In this document: piece after piece, positions 45,301 through 60,300 of the stretch
How positions within the stretch are numbered: the first letter of the stretch is position 1
Layout of the letters: each line of letters begins with the position of its first letter
Assembly: GCF_905404315.1 (NCBI RefSeq)
Contig: NC_066296.1
Span: forward strand, 8,060,001 to 8,124,000
Reading direction: 5' to 3'
From: Leptidea sinapis
Taxonomy: Eukaryota > Arthropoda > Insecta > Lepidoptera > Pieridae
DNA: 64,000 bases
The notes under the pieces: generated by a model
Seen by the model: the letters and a program-made list of their open reading frames with translations, nothing else
What the model was told of the DNA's origin: nothing
Databases searched by the model: none
Position numbers and translations under genes: made by a program

Positions 45301-48300
45301 ATAATAAATTGCGTGCTTTGCATAGTTGTTCAAATACGATAACACGGTTGATTGTAAGATTTATGTCTCTGTCTCATGTCGATTTCTTTTTGTTGTGCTT
45401 TGTCTTATAATTAAACCTCTTTCGCTGCATTTTTATGTCTGGCTAATTTTGATGACATTGATTTTTAAAGTCGAGCGGGTAATATGGCATTTTTCCCATC
45501 CTGCTGAGAACGTATGCCACTGAGTTGACGCCTGTCCTATCGCGTTTATTCCAGTATTCATATTCAAAAGGCGTAGTCCCGGGACTCGGGCAGTCCGAAC
45601 TTGTCCATCTGATCCAATAAAAATGAGGCAGATGGGATTCGGTGGGCTACAGGTCTATAATTGTTATATTATCTCCCTGCTCTCCAAAGTTATCGAAGGT
45701 ATTGTTAACCGCTGGGTTATGGGCACTAGAGGATTACCAGTTGATCAATGACACGACGCGCTTCTCTTAAAATTCCCATCATTTGGGTTTCCCGAGAGCA
45801 TAACAGCACCACCTCCTCGGACATCTCGACAACAACTTGGGTGTGTGTATGAGCGAAAATTCGTTCGACATTGTCCCCGGACGGTCGCACGTAATTGTCT
45901 CGCGACAGGCTGTGACATGTCGCACGACTTTGTTCCCTAGTGAATACATGACTTGAGTCTCGAGCACTGACCTCTAGTGTATACCACTGGACGTGCGGCT
46001 GTCTAAGTGCTTTTGTGCCTGTTTGATATTCGCCAATTTGGCGCTGTCGGCCATGTAGCGATAGTCTGCGGTACTAAAACTAGATGACAACCTCAGCAAA
46101 CATCACATAGACGATGGGAAACTATTTACAAAAATAAATTGTGTACTTTATAACGTTGAACGTGTATAAATAACACGGATAACCGAATGAAATTATTTCA
46201 AAATGCCAAAACACTTCAGAGTATTGTACTTTCCTTCGCGGCCGTTTGTATTACACGTCAAAATTAGTTCTCTGGACGCTCGCGAGTGGCGCTTCAAATT
46301 GGCACAATAGATTTGTCAGTGGTCTCGAGGGTATGGTGTGAGTAATGGTGTAATCGTGTTGCAGGTGCCGCTGTCAGTACGGTGTCGAGAGCTGCGCCGT
46401 GTGCACCGGGCGCGGGGCATGCACGGAGCCCGAGCCGCTCGCCGAGCCGCCGTCGCGTCGTGTGGCTCAGCTACTGCCCACGTACCATCCCGTGCTCAGC
46501 GACGCTCACGGTCAGTTCATTTTAATTATATTTTAACCGACTTCAAAAAGGAGGAGGTTATCAATTCGATCGGCATTTTCTTTTATGTCTGTACACCTGA
46601 GATTACTCTGAGATTTATGATCCGATTTACGTAATTTTTCTTTAGTTCGATGCAGAATAGATGCCATTTGGTCCCATAAAAATTTTACATAGTTGGGCCC
46701 AGTAGATTTAATTTTATGAACATTTTTTATGAAATTTGTTTACCTCGATGATATAATTGTTTTTTATGTACGGCTTTTTTGAAACGTAGTTTTTTTTATA
46801 GCTACTTACATGGAATATTATATTAATAAGTTATTTTTCTTCTAAAATTTTTAAGCTATTAATATTGTGCATTATAATTGTCAGACATACACATTCTTGA
46901 ACTATGCAATAACCGACCGATTCACGGGGAAACTTAGACGTGAAGTAGACTACATACCTACTCTCCAGCAAAATAGCTATTTTGTGGAATAAGGCACCAG
47001 CTTTTATGTCTGTTTCACATAAACCTACTGGCTGTATGTGTCTAGTTTATTTAAGAAGTCCTAGCAATAAAAACTTCGTACCTACTATATTGAGACAAAA
47101 AAAAATATTTGTAATTTAGAAGTCTCATTTATTGAACTTCTTTCTTATTTCTTTGAAAGTCTACGAAATCTGCAAGTCTGCTAAGTAGGCAGGTTAATAT
47201 GTAATTAGGCCGGCTTTGGTTTGGTAGGTCCAGTAAATTCTTTTCGAAATGTCAGAAAATTCATTTAATAAACAGCATTTTGTAGTTTAAAGGTTCTGTT
47301 ATGTCAACTGTATATCATTGTAACTAAGCTAGTAATTACCTGGACGTTATACGAATTGCTTTGATTTTGAGGTTACATTTTATGAAATAAGATGAAAACC
47401 CGGGTTTTGATTTCAAAAATGATTACTGGGTGATCAGCGGATGGTAATCAGTAAGTCTAGGCGGCGGTCCATATAATTTTGGACAATCTCCTTTAGGTTA
47501 AACATGTACCTACCCCATTGAGCTCCCTCGTTGACTCCTTTCCCTCTGGCATGACACTGGTGACAGAATTTGGCGCGTCAGCATCTCCTGTGGATGCCTC
47601 GTGTAGAGGCGAAACACGTGTCGAATTGATTGAAGACAAATATTACCGGAATTTACACAAGATAACTCAAAAAATTATAAATATAAAATTATAAATAAAT
47701 AAATTTTCCCTTGAAATTGCCAACAACACAACACCTTGTGGCAGTTTTACAACGCAAATGAATTATTTTCAAGTGTAAGAGTGATGATTTATTATCAATG
47801 CCAAAAATTTTTCAACCCTAGTAAGCTATCATGACGGGGAACCAGTTTATTAAACAGAAAGGCCTACGTACTGTTATACCGAAAGGAAAATTTAATTGTT
47901 TTCTTTAATAGTTTTTCTATTTTTCATTCATAAATGTTTAGTACTTGAGTATAATGACTTCCTTGTATTGAACTCAATACAAGGAAGTCAATACACGAAA
48001 TGCCACACAAGCCATATATCCCGACGAGCGAGGTTGTGTATTGAGCAAGGCGGAGTACACTTTGAGCAGTTTCTGTAAAAGAACACAACGTCAAACGTTA
48101 ATTATGAAAAAGAAGTGTTCTTTTAGGTTGTTTCGTTAGGTTAGGTGTTTTAAAATTTTTGTCGTTCCGCGAATCAGGTAGAAATGTACATTCTGCGTAG
48201 TTTACTCTTTAATTTTACTGAAACGGGGCTTGCACATCAGTGAAAATAATATTTTTTATTTTTTTGGAGTATGTTATACAGCGTTGCTACGGTTCTTAAA

Positions 48301-51300
48301 TATTGTGAATGGACTCGTTATAAGGCCCCATTTAACTAACCTCCTTTCGGCTTTACGGGTAGTTTTGTATCAGGCTGTATATTTAAAAGAGAATAGGTGT
48401 GTGTGTGTGTGTGAATGAATGAATGTATGTTCACCTAAAACTCGAGACGAAATCACTACTACGAACATGTTACGTTAGTGCCCGATAGGTGGCGCTGGTG
48501 GCAGTGATTTTAATCTTTTGTATCATAATTAGGTCGAATTGATATGAAATTTTGTATAATTTATGCATGTGGAAAGCAGCAATTGGTACACCAACTAATA
48601 TGGTTCCTACACTGGTAAATGAAGGTTACAGCTAGCTGTGATATAAATATTATTTTGAGTAGTGTTGTGAACATGCATAAAAATATACATGTCTGTCGAA
48701 ACTAGGAAATGGCCTTTAGACGTTGTGTGACGGACCACTGCTAAAATCATGTCTCTGTTGTGGTCCTTTAGTTTCCATTGTAGGCATATAGATATATTTT
48801 TACCAGTAGGAGGTTTCTTTGCCCAGGATGCCGGCTAGATTATGGGTACCACAGCGGCGCCTATTTCTGCTGTGAAACAGTAATATGTAAGCATTATTGT
48901 GTTTTGGTCTGAATGGCGCCGTAGCTAGTGATATTCCTGGGCAGATGAGACTTAACATCTTACGTCTCAAGGTGACGAGCGCAATTGTAGTGCCGCTCAG
49001 AATTATTGGGTTTTTCAAGAATCCTGAGCGGCACTGCATTGTAATGGGCAGGGCTTATCAACTACCATCAGCTGAACGTCCTGCTTGCTGGTCTCGTCCC
49101 TTATTTTCATAAAAAAAAATATCCTATTATCGTGCGCAAAGTTCGATTTTGCGCATGCATTTGCGTTCGTAAAGTAACACTTTCCCGCACGTTGACAAGA
49201 GCATGCGGGAATGCAACTGAACGATTGAAGATGTAGCTGAGCGTGCGGGAATGTTTGAAAATAATTAAAGTGGTCGAACTTTACGCAACTTTATACGATA
49301 CTCGTGCGCACGTGGGTCATCCTGCGACCTACTTTGCGAACTCGTATCGTAATGTACGATATTATCCATTTATTGTGTGATGTTTTATATTATATGTATT
49401 ATATTAAATATGTCGTATTTCCAGATATCCCCCCATCAATACACATGAGTGCGCTCATCTCGCGGCCCTGGTTCCGCTCGCGGCTCAAGTCGTACCGCGG
49501 CGGACATCACTCGGCGCCCTCCAAGCACCACGCCGCCAGCGACAATACCACCAGCACCGTGCAGAATCACACCACCAATACAAAAGAGAAGAAACGTACC
49601 AGTTAGTATGTCTGTACTACATGTAATGCAACAAATCGTGCTTCTTGCGGATGTAATAAAAATATGTGAAAATGTTTAGTATATTTCGTTTTAAAAGGTG
49701 CAAGTTAAAAAAAGGTAATTTATTCTTGTATGGACATGATAAATAGATCAATTTGTTATTTTTAAAAGTTATATCCCTCACTTCTGGGATTAATTATACA
49801 AATTAAATTTGTAATCAAAATTTATGAACGATGCGGGACTCGAACCCGCGACCTCTTCGATTCCGTCTGAGCGCTTTTACCAACAAAGCTAACCGTTCCA
49901 GTGACGCATGGTTCGGATATCTACAGGATCTACTTTACAGTTGATAACCTGCTCAACCCCAATAATTGCCTATTCGGAAATTGAGATGTCACTCTTTCAA
50001 ATCTAAACAATTTGTTATTTTTAAAATAGTATTCCTCCCTTCAAGGACTAATTAAATTAAATTTGTAACCACAATTTATGAAAGATGCGGGCTCGAACTC
50101 CCGGTCTCTCACACCCCCCTCGGGTTGTGCCCTTCCACTGAGCCAACCGTTCGAGTGACGTACCGTGCGTAAATCTTGGTTACAAATTCAAAATCTGCCT
50201 TCGCCTCTAGAAGATATGTGCGGGGTTTTATGTATGAATGTATGATAATGATCTGTCAACATTTCAGAATTGAAGCGCGGCAGACCTCCGCTGTCTCGGA
50301 AGATTCAGGAAAGGGAAAGAGATGATGACACATCCACATCGGGTCCTGATAGGTAATTCAATTCTTTTGTATATATTCCTACATTAATCCTGCAAAAATC
50401 TGATCTGCGTCCCAACTATCAAATAGATGTAGATATGGTTAAGTTTAGGGCGCTTCATAATATAACCAACTTCAAGAAAAAAGTCATTGCAAGGGATGAG
50501 TTGAGCAAGACATTCAGCTGATTGTAATTCCCAGCCCATTCAAATACAGTTCCGCTCAGGATTCTTGAAAAGCCCAAAAAAATATCTCAATTTACAATTG
50601 CGCTCTTTGTCTTGAGACAAGATGTTAAGTCTCATTTGCCTAGTAATTTCACTAGCTACGGCACCCTTCAGACAAGAACACAATAATGCTTACACATTAC
50701 TGCTTGACAGCAAAAATAGGCGCATTGTGCGCAAAGGAGCCTACCACTGATATTTGGTATAATATATGCGCGATATTGCTGTTTTGACTAACTTGATTAT
50801 TTTTTTAACTAACAAAATGAAATGGATTTCTATTTTGTACACACTTTGACAGATACAACAACTATTGCTTATTGTGATATACCGAGTATATATTGTTCTG
50901 AACACACAGTAACCCCCTTATTCATAATGGTCCATTAACTTTAAACAGCCGCTTAGGAGTGTTTTTTCTCATTCTGACTTAGGTCAATAGAAGAAGACAG
51001 AGTGAGAATTAGCAATGCTTTAAGTTAGCTGACTATTATGAAGTGGGTAAAAGTCTATTAAAAAACCAATAATTTGAAGACGGGCCCTCATCTAGCCCAA
51101 CCCCGAACCCCTTTGAACTACAAAACATGTTAAGATTTAGAAGACTTGACCTGCTGTATACGAATCGCCGACATCGAGTTGCATAAGAAACCTCTAGAAC
51201 TTTTCTATCGGAACTGTACTTCAGGCAAATAGCACTGACACCGCGGGTTGGTCGGCGGTGTTTTTCCGTTGTCGTCAAGAGTCGAGTTGTAGGCAAAAAG

Positions 51301-54300
51301 AATGCATTGATGATAGGCTTTCTCTTTAGTCGTATGGGCCAGGGTGCATTACTCAGGTTGAGACGGCTGGTTTAACACCAAGAGCAGCTTTCGACAACGA
51401 CCAGAGGGCCTACCATCAACTTTTAATAAGCGATGCGAATCCGATGCAGTTCAGTTTAGGTATCCAAACTGAATCATTAAAATTCGTACCATGAAGTGCC
51501 TTTTACTGAATGGCGTTTGGATCGCTTATGAAGAATGAACGAAATAAAATTGCGTTTCGAAACCTAAAATGATATGATTTTAGCTGTTTTTTTTGCGTAG
51601 AAAATACTAAAAATACATTTTAAAATTGCGCAATTGCGTCAAATTATAAAACATTAAACCCTTTTTTATACTTATTGAATAATAGTAATATAAATAAATA
51701 TAGTTCTTTGAATTACAAATTAAATGTTTGCTTATGTGTTTCCGTAAAAATAACGAGTTATGAACACACCTCCATTGATGTTTGATTTGACAGGACCACA
51801 GAGTACATTTTTTTTAATTCGTTCTTGCGAACAGTCTATAGTCCGGGCCTTTACTGCCTCGTCTTTAGTATTTTCATTTTTGGTATTTATTTTCAGTATT
51901 TTGTTTTACAAAAAAGCCCAATAAAATATTCTCATCTCATCTTTAATCAATAAAATTTTTCTTTTCTATGTTTTCACTATTTTTTAAAAGTTATTAACAA
52001 CACGATTCACTTTCCTCTAAGGAAGTAGCAACTTTTTTCGAATCGGTCACTTTGACAGATAAGCTATCCAGGCTAGGTTGAAATAACACCTCATGGTACG
52101 AATTAATGAACGAACTAAATCAGTTTGCGATTCAGTTGATATAATTTTTGACATTCAATTGACATCATTGCGATTTAATCGGTTGATTTGACGTCAATCT
52201 AAATTAGATAGCTCTGATCACGTCGTGGTACGAAATAGCAAAGCAGTTCATTTTAGGTTGTCAATTGAATCGCAATAAGAGTTCATGGTAGGCCCGCAGA
52301 ACTTGCGTGCTCGACTACTCAACGATTTTGACGACGCACTTAGATTTTATTTCTTGTATAGGAATTTGCAGTTCGGATTCTTTGTGCCCGCTGCAACATG
52401 GATTCGATAGGCCTGTTTTTTGCAGTAACCAGCTGCTTTAACTGAGGCACCGGACAAGGAGCCCTATTACCAAAATCTACTAATTTTCAGTTGATGGATT
52501 GTACATTTCCCTATGACGAAAGTGTTCCGGATCCGTAGACTGATACAAAGTTGGCGATTAGATATTTTGTCTTTCGTTTACCTTATTAACAATGTCACTT
52601 GGCATTTACTTTTTCGTTGTTTGATATTATTATGATCGTAACTACAACTTTTTATGTCTATGGTTCCGAAATGAAATCAGGTCCGCACTACCCGGACCCG
52701 AAGTACTTTGGTAATTTAATTCGAAGTTCGTCGTTCTTTCGTCTCGGATCGAAATTTAGGCTTTTGATTTTGGAAATAGACCTCCTGGGCCGATCTGTGG
52801 CATATCACAGCCACAGATCGGTACGACAGACGGTTTCGTTGTTATGATCGCTAAGTTAAAAATGAGTCAGTGGGAGGCTCTTTTGCACCGGATGCCGGCT
52901 AGATGATGGGTACCACAACTGTTTCGGTCTAAAGGGCGCCGTAGCTATTGAAATTACTGGGCAAATGAGACTTAACATCTTCTGTCTCAAGGTGACGAGC
53001 GCAATTGTAGTGCCGCTCAGAATTTATCTGTTTTTCTATAATCCTGAGCGGCACTGCATTGTATATGTACAGAGCGTATCAAGTACCATCAGCTAAACGT
53101 CTTGCTCGTCTCGTTCACTTTTATATAAAAAAAAGTCGCTTGCTACAAACAAGATCATTTTTACGAAATAAATATAAAACATCGATAAGAATAACGCAAA
53201 GACGCCGTCATCTTCAGCCATGTAGTGATTCACAAGTTAGTCATTTTGTTCCATCGTATTCACAGAACACTTTCCTTGATGTCCACATTTTGTCTTTACC
53301 GAAACTTCAACCTTTTTTTTGAGATCTGGTCGGCAGTGAGAGTTGAAGTTCTAATGATAGTTGTACGTTGTGTTCCAGACGCACGTGGCGCGCTAGCACT
53401 GAGTCTCGCGGCGCTCGCCGGCCCTCGTTCGACATCGACAACATTGTGATCCCGCAGAGTGTGGCCGCCAATACGCGCCCGGAGATACTCAACTACAAGG
53501 AGATCCTGACGCCCAGGTAACCTACATCTCGATATCTATACATATAAATAAAATTGCAGTGTCTGTTTGTAATATTGAAATAACCGTTTTTTTTCTTCTA
53601 CATGTATATGAATATTTATACGGTACATACAACAAAATAACATTACAATTCTTGTCTGTCTGTTTGTTCCTGCTAATCTCTAAAATGGCTTGACTGATTT
53701 TGACGGGACTTATTGGCACGTAGCTGATAATAAGGAGTAACTTAGGCTACATAATCTTTTATTTTAGAGAAATAAAGTAATGTTGCAATGTCCAAGAAAC
53801 GGTCTAACTCCAAAAATAATTTATGTGGTAAAACAATGTTTGCCAGGTCAGCTAGCCTAACTAACTTTTACTAATATATTTGCTTTTAGAACAAGATCCC
53901 AAAAAATGTTCAAAACAACTGTATTACGATATTCAAAAGAATTGTTAAGAAGTGTTACATAAATGATTTACTAAATGATGCCACAGATTGAGAATAGTGC
54001 GACCACCCTCAGGCTATTAAATAATAACATTAATTGTACAATATTACTTATACTTTTTGTAATGGTTAGTAGTTTTTGACTTTCAATAAGTGATTTCGCA
54101 TCCTATTTTGAATAAAAATATTTGAATTATTGACAACATAAATTTATAGTGTTAGTCAAATAAACTTTATTCAATAAGGGTTAAGCTAAGCGCTTTTGAA
54201 TCGTCACTGTAAATATTTCTTTTAAATTACTGAATCTACCAATTATGTTCGGAAAAAGTTTAGCTCGTGAGGAGAACATAATATAAGAAACTCAACGTCC

Positions 54301-57300
54301 ACTCTTTTCAATCAAATAGAGTATTTTGCATTGGCTGTAATATTTATTTTATATATATTTACTAGTGGACCCAACAGACGTTGTCCTGTAACACGTCTTA
54401 AATTTGAAAAATCGGTCCAGCCGTTAGGGGTTCACTAACATACACATGAGCAGGGGAATTATATTGTATGGACGGTATTGAGAATCTAAACCAATCTCAA
54501 ATTCACTGAAACAAACAAAAAAATCATCAAAATAGGTATAATTGTGAATCTAAACCATTCTCGAATCCACCTGAAGACACACACCAATCTCAAATTCACT
54601 GGAACACACAAAAATATCATCAAAATAGGTCCAGTTACTTTAAAAAAATACTTAAATCTATACAATTACACAACACACAAAAGATGTACAATTTATTAAT
54701 TTCAGAAATGCCTTTATTTATTTTCGATATCGGTATCGATATGCTTTTAAAACAAGGTACTTACACTGAAAATAAAATTGAGATCAAATATAGGAATCCC
54801 AAGTTACAGGCAATTACACTCTTGGACTAAGGGTCCTTATCTCGCAAAACTTTTTTTTTTTGTATAAAGTTGTACTATGGCTAATCTAATTAGAAATTAA
54901 ATAAGTCTTATAACTTTTTGTTAAATTATCGATTAAATTAGTCTCTTCAGTATTTGTTATTAAATCTAGTTCCAAAAATGAATTAGTAAAATCAATTCTT
55001 ATAATATTGATTTGAGTATAATATCCAATTAATAATTAGATTTATTTTCATTAAAATATTTGAAATCTTAACTAAGCTGTAATTAGTAATTCAATAGCAT
55101 TTAAATATGGTGTAAGAAAGTGTGTGTGTGTGTGTGTGTTTGTTTGTATGTGTGTGTGTAAATAATGTTCTTTATCACGCAGAATTTAATCCCGGTAAGG
55201 ATTTGCACTCTCTTGTGGTTACATATTACTACACTTACCGGATTTTTTTTTCAAAAGAATTCTCGCCAAAATTCGGAAAATTAAAGTAATAAAAAAAATA
55301 TGTAAGCCCATTCCAAAATTACTAGCTGACCCAGCAAACGTTGTATTGCGGATATTAAAATCGCGATACAAAAGTAACTGTTGATCGTAGATGGGTGAAA
55401 AATTGAATTTGTATGTATTTTTTAATGCTGACTCATAATCGAATTTAAAAAAAAATGTAAAAAAAAAATTAAAAAAAAAAAATCTGTCGACCACCCTTAA
55501 CATTTAGCGGGATGAAAAATAGATGTTGTCCGATTCTGAGACCTACCCAATACGCACTCAAAATTTAATGAGAATCGGTCAAGCCGTTTCGGAGGAGTTC
55601 AAAGTTTAACACCATGACACGAGAATTTTATATATTAGATTATTACGTATTTTCAGATGGCGAATACTGGACCTCCCTGTACTAACACTGAACAACGGTA
55701 TATCAAAGTGTAACCAAATGTCTGTTCAGGAGATTAAAGAGGTATATAGTGTATTAATTATCATATTTTCTTTGTTTTTAGTGCAATTCCTTTTATGATA
55801 TAACATATTTTAATTGATTTTGTAAATCATAATATATACAATTTATATGTTTTTAAATTTTCATATATAATTTTCTGTATGGCACAGGGCTTCAATTTCA
55901 TATATGGTTCATGTGTGTATTGCACAGTTTGTAATATAGAAAATTTTTTGATGTAGGCGTTACTTTGCGGAAATCCATAATTATACAAATGACTTGAGTT
56001 TTCTCTACACGAGGCATCCTCAGGACGTGTTGTCTCGTCTCGTTGAGTCTCGTGCCAGATTTTGGTGTAGAGGCGAAACACGTGTCGAATTGTTTAAAGA
56101 CAAATATTGGCGGAATTAATACTAAAGAAAACTCTAATCATTTGTATTGTAATATAGATTTTTATATAGAGTATTGTAATAATAGTTTCTTATTATTCCA
56201 TTTAATACAGGTTACGCATATGCAGGTTGACACTCATTTCCTTTTATTTTATCATTAAACTTGTGAGTAACTGAAACAATTGCCATATATTATTTATAGT
56301 GGCCAAATTTTTGTTATCGTGTCTGAATTTGGAGAGTCAACATCTCCTAAAGATGCCTCGCATAGAGGCGAAACACGTCTCGAATTGTTTGAAGACAAAT
56401 ATTATCGGAATTTAAACTCATTGTGTAATTATGGGTCAGGGGCGTGCGTAGTCGTAGTTGTACTTTAGTCCGACAGCGCTAAGTTTTGAGGTCAAAATAT
56501 TGAAGTTGTTTTTTGTTTCGCGTATAGTTTCGGGACATTTGGTCACCTTAAATATAAAATTTTAGTTTTTGACACTCTAGATACCTAATAGAAGTAGAAT
56601 AGAGGTATCTAATAATATGAAATAACGTAGTTAGAAATTTAGGTATTGTAACTGCACAAATTTTATTTAATTAATTCATCTTATATTTTCTACATTTTAT
56701 ATATATGTATATTGATATGATTTAAATTAAACTCTTGAAAATGTCATATATAGAGTCATATTTATTAGCTTCCAGATTACGTTAATTAGTTTTCCTATTG
56801 TAGCTCCGTAAACTAGGTAGGCGTAGTTTTTTAAGAAACAATTTTGTTATTTAAATTACCTATGATGTAGATTTTTTTCATGTTTAGCGCCCTCTGGCGG
56901 TAAAGACGCAAATTGAAATCACTATGTCGGTCGATTTTTCATGCATTTAAGATATTGCTTAAATTTAACATCGATTTCACGATAATTATTAATATCACGT
57001 AGAGCGGCTCGAATTGTGGGGGATCCAGTGCTCTGTGAACGGCTGGATCACTTGGCGTTGCGTAGAGAAGTCGCTTCATTGTGTGTCTTCTACCGCATTT
57101 ATCACGGGGAGTGTTCCGAAGAGCTGTTTAACCTGATTCCTGCCGCCGAATTCCACCATCGCACGACACGCCACAAGTTAGGATACCATCCCCACCATCT
57201 GGGTGTGTGGCGGTCCTCCACAGTGCGGTTTTCAAGGAGCTTTCTTCCACGTACTACAAAGCTGTGGAATGAACTTCCTTGTGCGGTGTTTCCGGGACGA

Positions 57301-60300
57301 TACGACATGGATACCTTCAAAAAAGCGCGTACACCTTCCTTCAAGGCCGGCAACGCTCCTGTGATTCCTCTGGTGTTGCAAGATATTGTGGGCGGCGGTG
57401 ATCACTTAATAACAGGTGACCCGTACGATCGTTTGTCCTCCTATTCCATAAAAAAAAATATGACGTATTATTCTATTGTGTACTTTCATATTTCTTAAGT
57501 CAACCAGTATATGTCACTCATCCATGATTCAATGTGAACTCTAATTATTGTAATAATACATAATCTGTATTTGTAGCCTTGAAAAACAACTTTAAACTCA
57601 ATCCACAGAATTATTAAACTTATGAATTCAAAATAGAAACTACACAAATTACACAGTATAATCGGTCTACTTATCATTCAAAACTAATTTTAATTATTTT
57701 CCTACATATTGTAAGTAGGTCCAAAATTTAAAAAAAAAAAGCGTAGTTCTTCGTGTTGTTCCTTGTATGTATTGTAATGTTAACAGCGATCGAATAATAT
57801 TTTCACCATCACAGATATCTCAAGTACCTAATATTAATTAGTATTGGCCTACATATTGAAAAAACAATTTTTATTTTTATTTGAAAGAAAACTGTTTACC
57901 ACAACTGGCACACCCTTATTATATTTGAATAACCAAATAATTTTTTTTTAACACACAACGCACAGCAAACTCGTTTATTTTATTTCACTGTACAAAATAT
58001 AATCACAAAATCACATTGAGCAATAAAAGTAAAAAACAAAATGGCCTTCCACTTTGCAGTAGAGCGAAAAATGCTATTATCTCTGCACATGGGAACGAGT
58101 GAGACAGATATGGGATCGTTGTTACCTCGCGAGTTGCGACATAATTCGTTAAGATTTGGCGGTAGACCAATAATAGGCCAGTAGGCTAGCTTACGTTATG
58201 CTGTTAAAATGCGAAGACATGATTTTGGAACATTTGATATGTAAACCTTAGTAAGTTTGGTTAATAACACTAGTGCTATATAATTTTTATTTAGGTTTTT
58301 ATTGAGCTAGCCTATGCCTAATAGTCTATATTGAATGCACGCCCCTGTTATGAGTTTACCCATAACGACTAATTCAGTAAATTTTCCATTTACATATTTA
58401 TTACTAGCTGACCCGGCAGACTTCGTACTGCCTCAATCGATAAATAAAAGACCTAAACTTTTGTTTAAAATAAACTTAACACAAACAAAAGGAATCCTTT
58501 TTTTAAGTATACCCGTGTTTTAAGGTAGTTTAATTTTTACCTCCTGAGAAAATTAGAAAGATTTAAAAATTCTAATTCATTAAAACTATCAGTTTTATCT
58601 GATTTCTGAACGACGGGGGACACATCAAAGGAAAAAAGAAATAGTTGTTTACCTTTTAAACCTTCTCTGGACTTCCACAAATAATCCACGACCAAAATTC
58701 GCCAAATCGATCCAGCCGTTCACGAGTTTTAGCGAGACTAACGAACAGCAATTCATTTTTATATATAAGATTTATTTATTTTATAATTATTACAGAATGA
58801 GGACATGTCCGAACCGACGTTGACAGGCAGACATACTCGCGCTCAACACCGCGAGTGGCTGCGGTACGCTAAGAAAAAACGCTCGCGACGTGCCAACAAG
58901 GATCAACAACAACAACAAGAAGTAGTGGACGAGCAACCTTTGATACTTCAGGTGGACGAACAACACACAGAACCACAGATACAGAAGGAATCACATTCCT
59001 CGCCCGCTAGAGAGGTGAGTGTGATGTGTGAGGCATTATGCTGCGTGAATCAGAAAGGGTATAATAAAATAAAATAAGCCTTTATTGCTGTTCACAAATA
59101 TTATAAATGATACTCAACTAAATATAAACTTAAATCTAAATTATATGTTAGGTTAAACAGCTTGTCTTTCGACAAAGGCCTCCTCTAAAGATTTCCACTC
59201 CTCTCTGTCTTTCGCTATTTGGATCCATTTAGGTCCAGCTACTCTTTTTACTTCATCTTCCCAGCGTTTAGTTTGTCGCCCTTTTCTTCTACTACCATCT
59301 CTTGGATACCAGTCGGTTATTATTTTTGTCCATTTATCTTGTTTTTCTCTTAACACGTCCTATCCATCGCCACTAGTGTTCTACATATTGATCTTCTTTC
59401 TATACTGTTTTGACAGACATTTATTTTATTTGATAATTGTTCGGTTAGAGCCCATGTCTGACAACCATAGGTCAAGCAAGGTAAGATACACGTATTATAA
59501 ACCTTTCTTTTCTCTTTAATTGGCATTCCCTTATCCTTCATAACTTCACTGAGGGATCAATATCTCTTCCAAGTATTAGCTATTCTCCTATCAATTCCTT
59601 ACTCATAGTATTAGTTCCTGAAATTAACTGTCCTAGATAAATGTAATCTTCAACGAACTCTATTTGTTCCGTATTTAATTTGATTTTATATGTTTTTGAA
59701 GAGTTCGTCATGATTTTTGTTTTTGAGGTGTTCATGGATAGTCCTGCTTTTGCACTTCGGTCTGCTAGTTGTCGCAACATTTGCTCTAACTTTCGTGGGC
59801 ACTCAGAGAATAGAACCAGATCACCCGCAAAGCGTAGGAGGCTTAATTTCTTGCCGTTCACGTTCAGTCCACTCTCACTCCAATCTAAATCCCTAAAAAT
59901 CATCTCCAAAACTGCTGAGAATAATTTGGGTGAGATCGGGTCTCCTTGTCGGACTCCTCGCTCTATAGAGAACTCTTCTCCTGTTTATTCCAATCTAATT
60001 TGCGCGGTACTTCTGGAATAAACGTTCTTCAAAATGTTTATTTATTTTTCATCTATTGCTTGAGTATGTAGTGCTTCCCAGATTTACTTGTGTTCCAAGG
60101 AATCGAAGGCCTTGTTGAAATCTACGAATCCTAAATAATAGTTTTTCTTATATTCATTGTATTTTTGCAGGATTTGTCTAAGGACATATATGTGATCTAT
60201 CGTCGAAAATTTGTTTCGAAAACCAGCTTGTTCTTTTGGTTGATTTTCAACTGAATCAGAAAGGGTATAACATCCCTCAAATGCTACGTTATTTAAGACA

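Noticed and set aside
48405..48425. Short GTGTGTGTG run as a CRISPR-like or regulatory array
   Set aside because: Simple microsatellite. No CRISPR-type repeat-spacer pattern exists anywhere in the window.
49826..49915. tRNA gene on the - strand
   Set aside because: A and B boxes are present, but the acceptor stem does not pair and similar copies lie near by, so it is a SINE.
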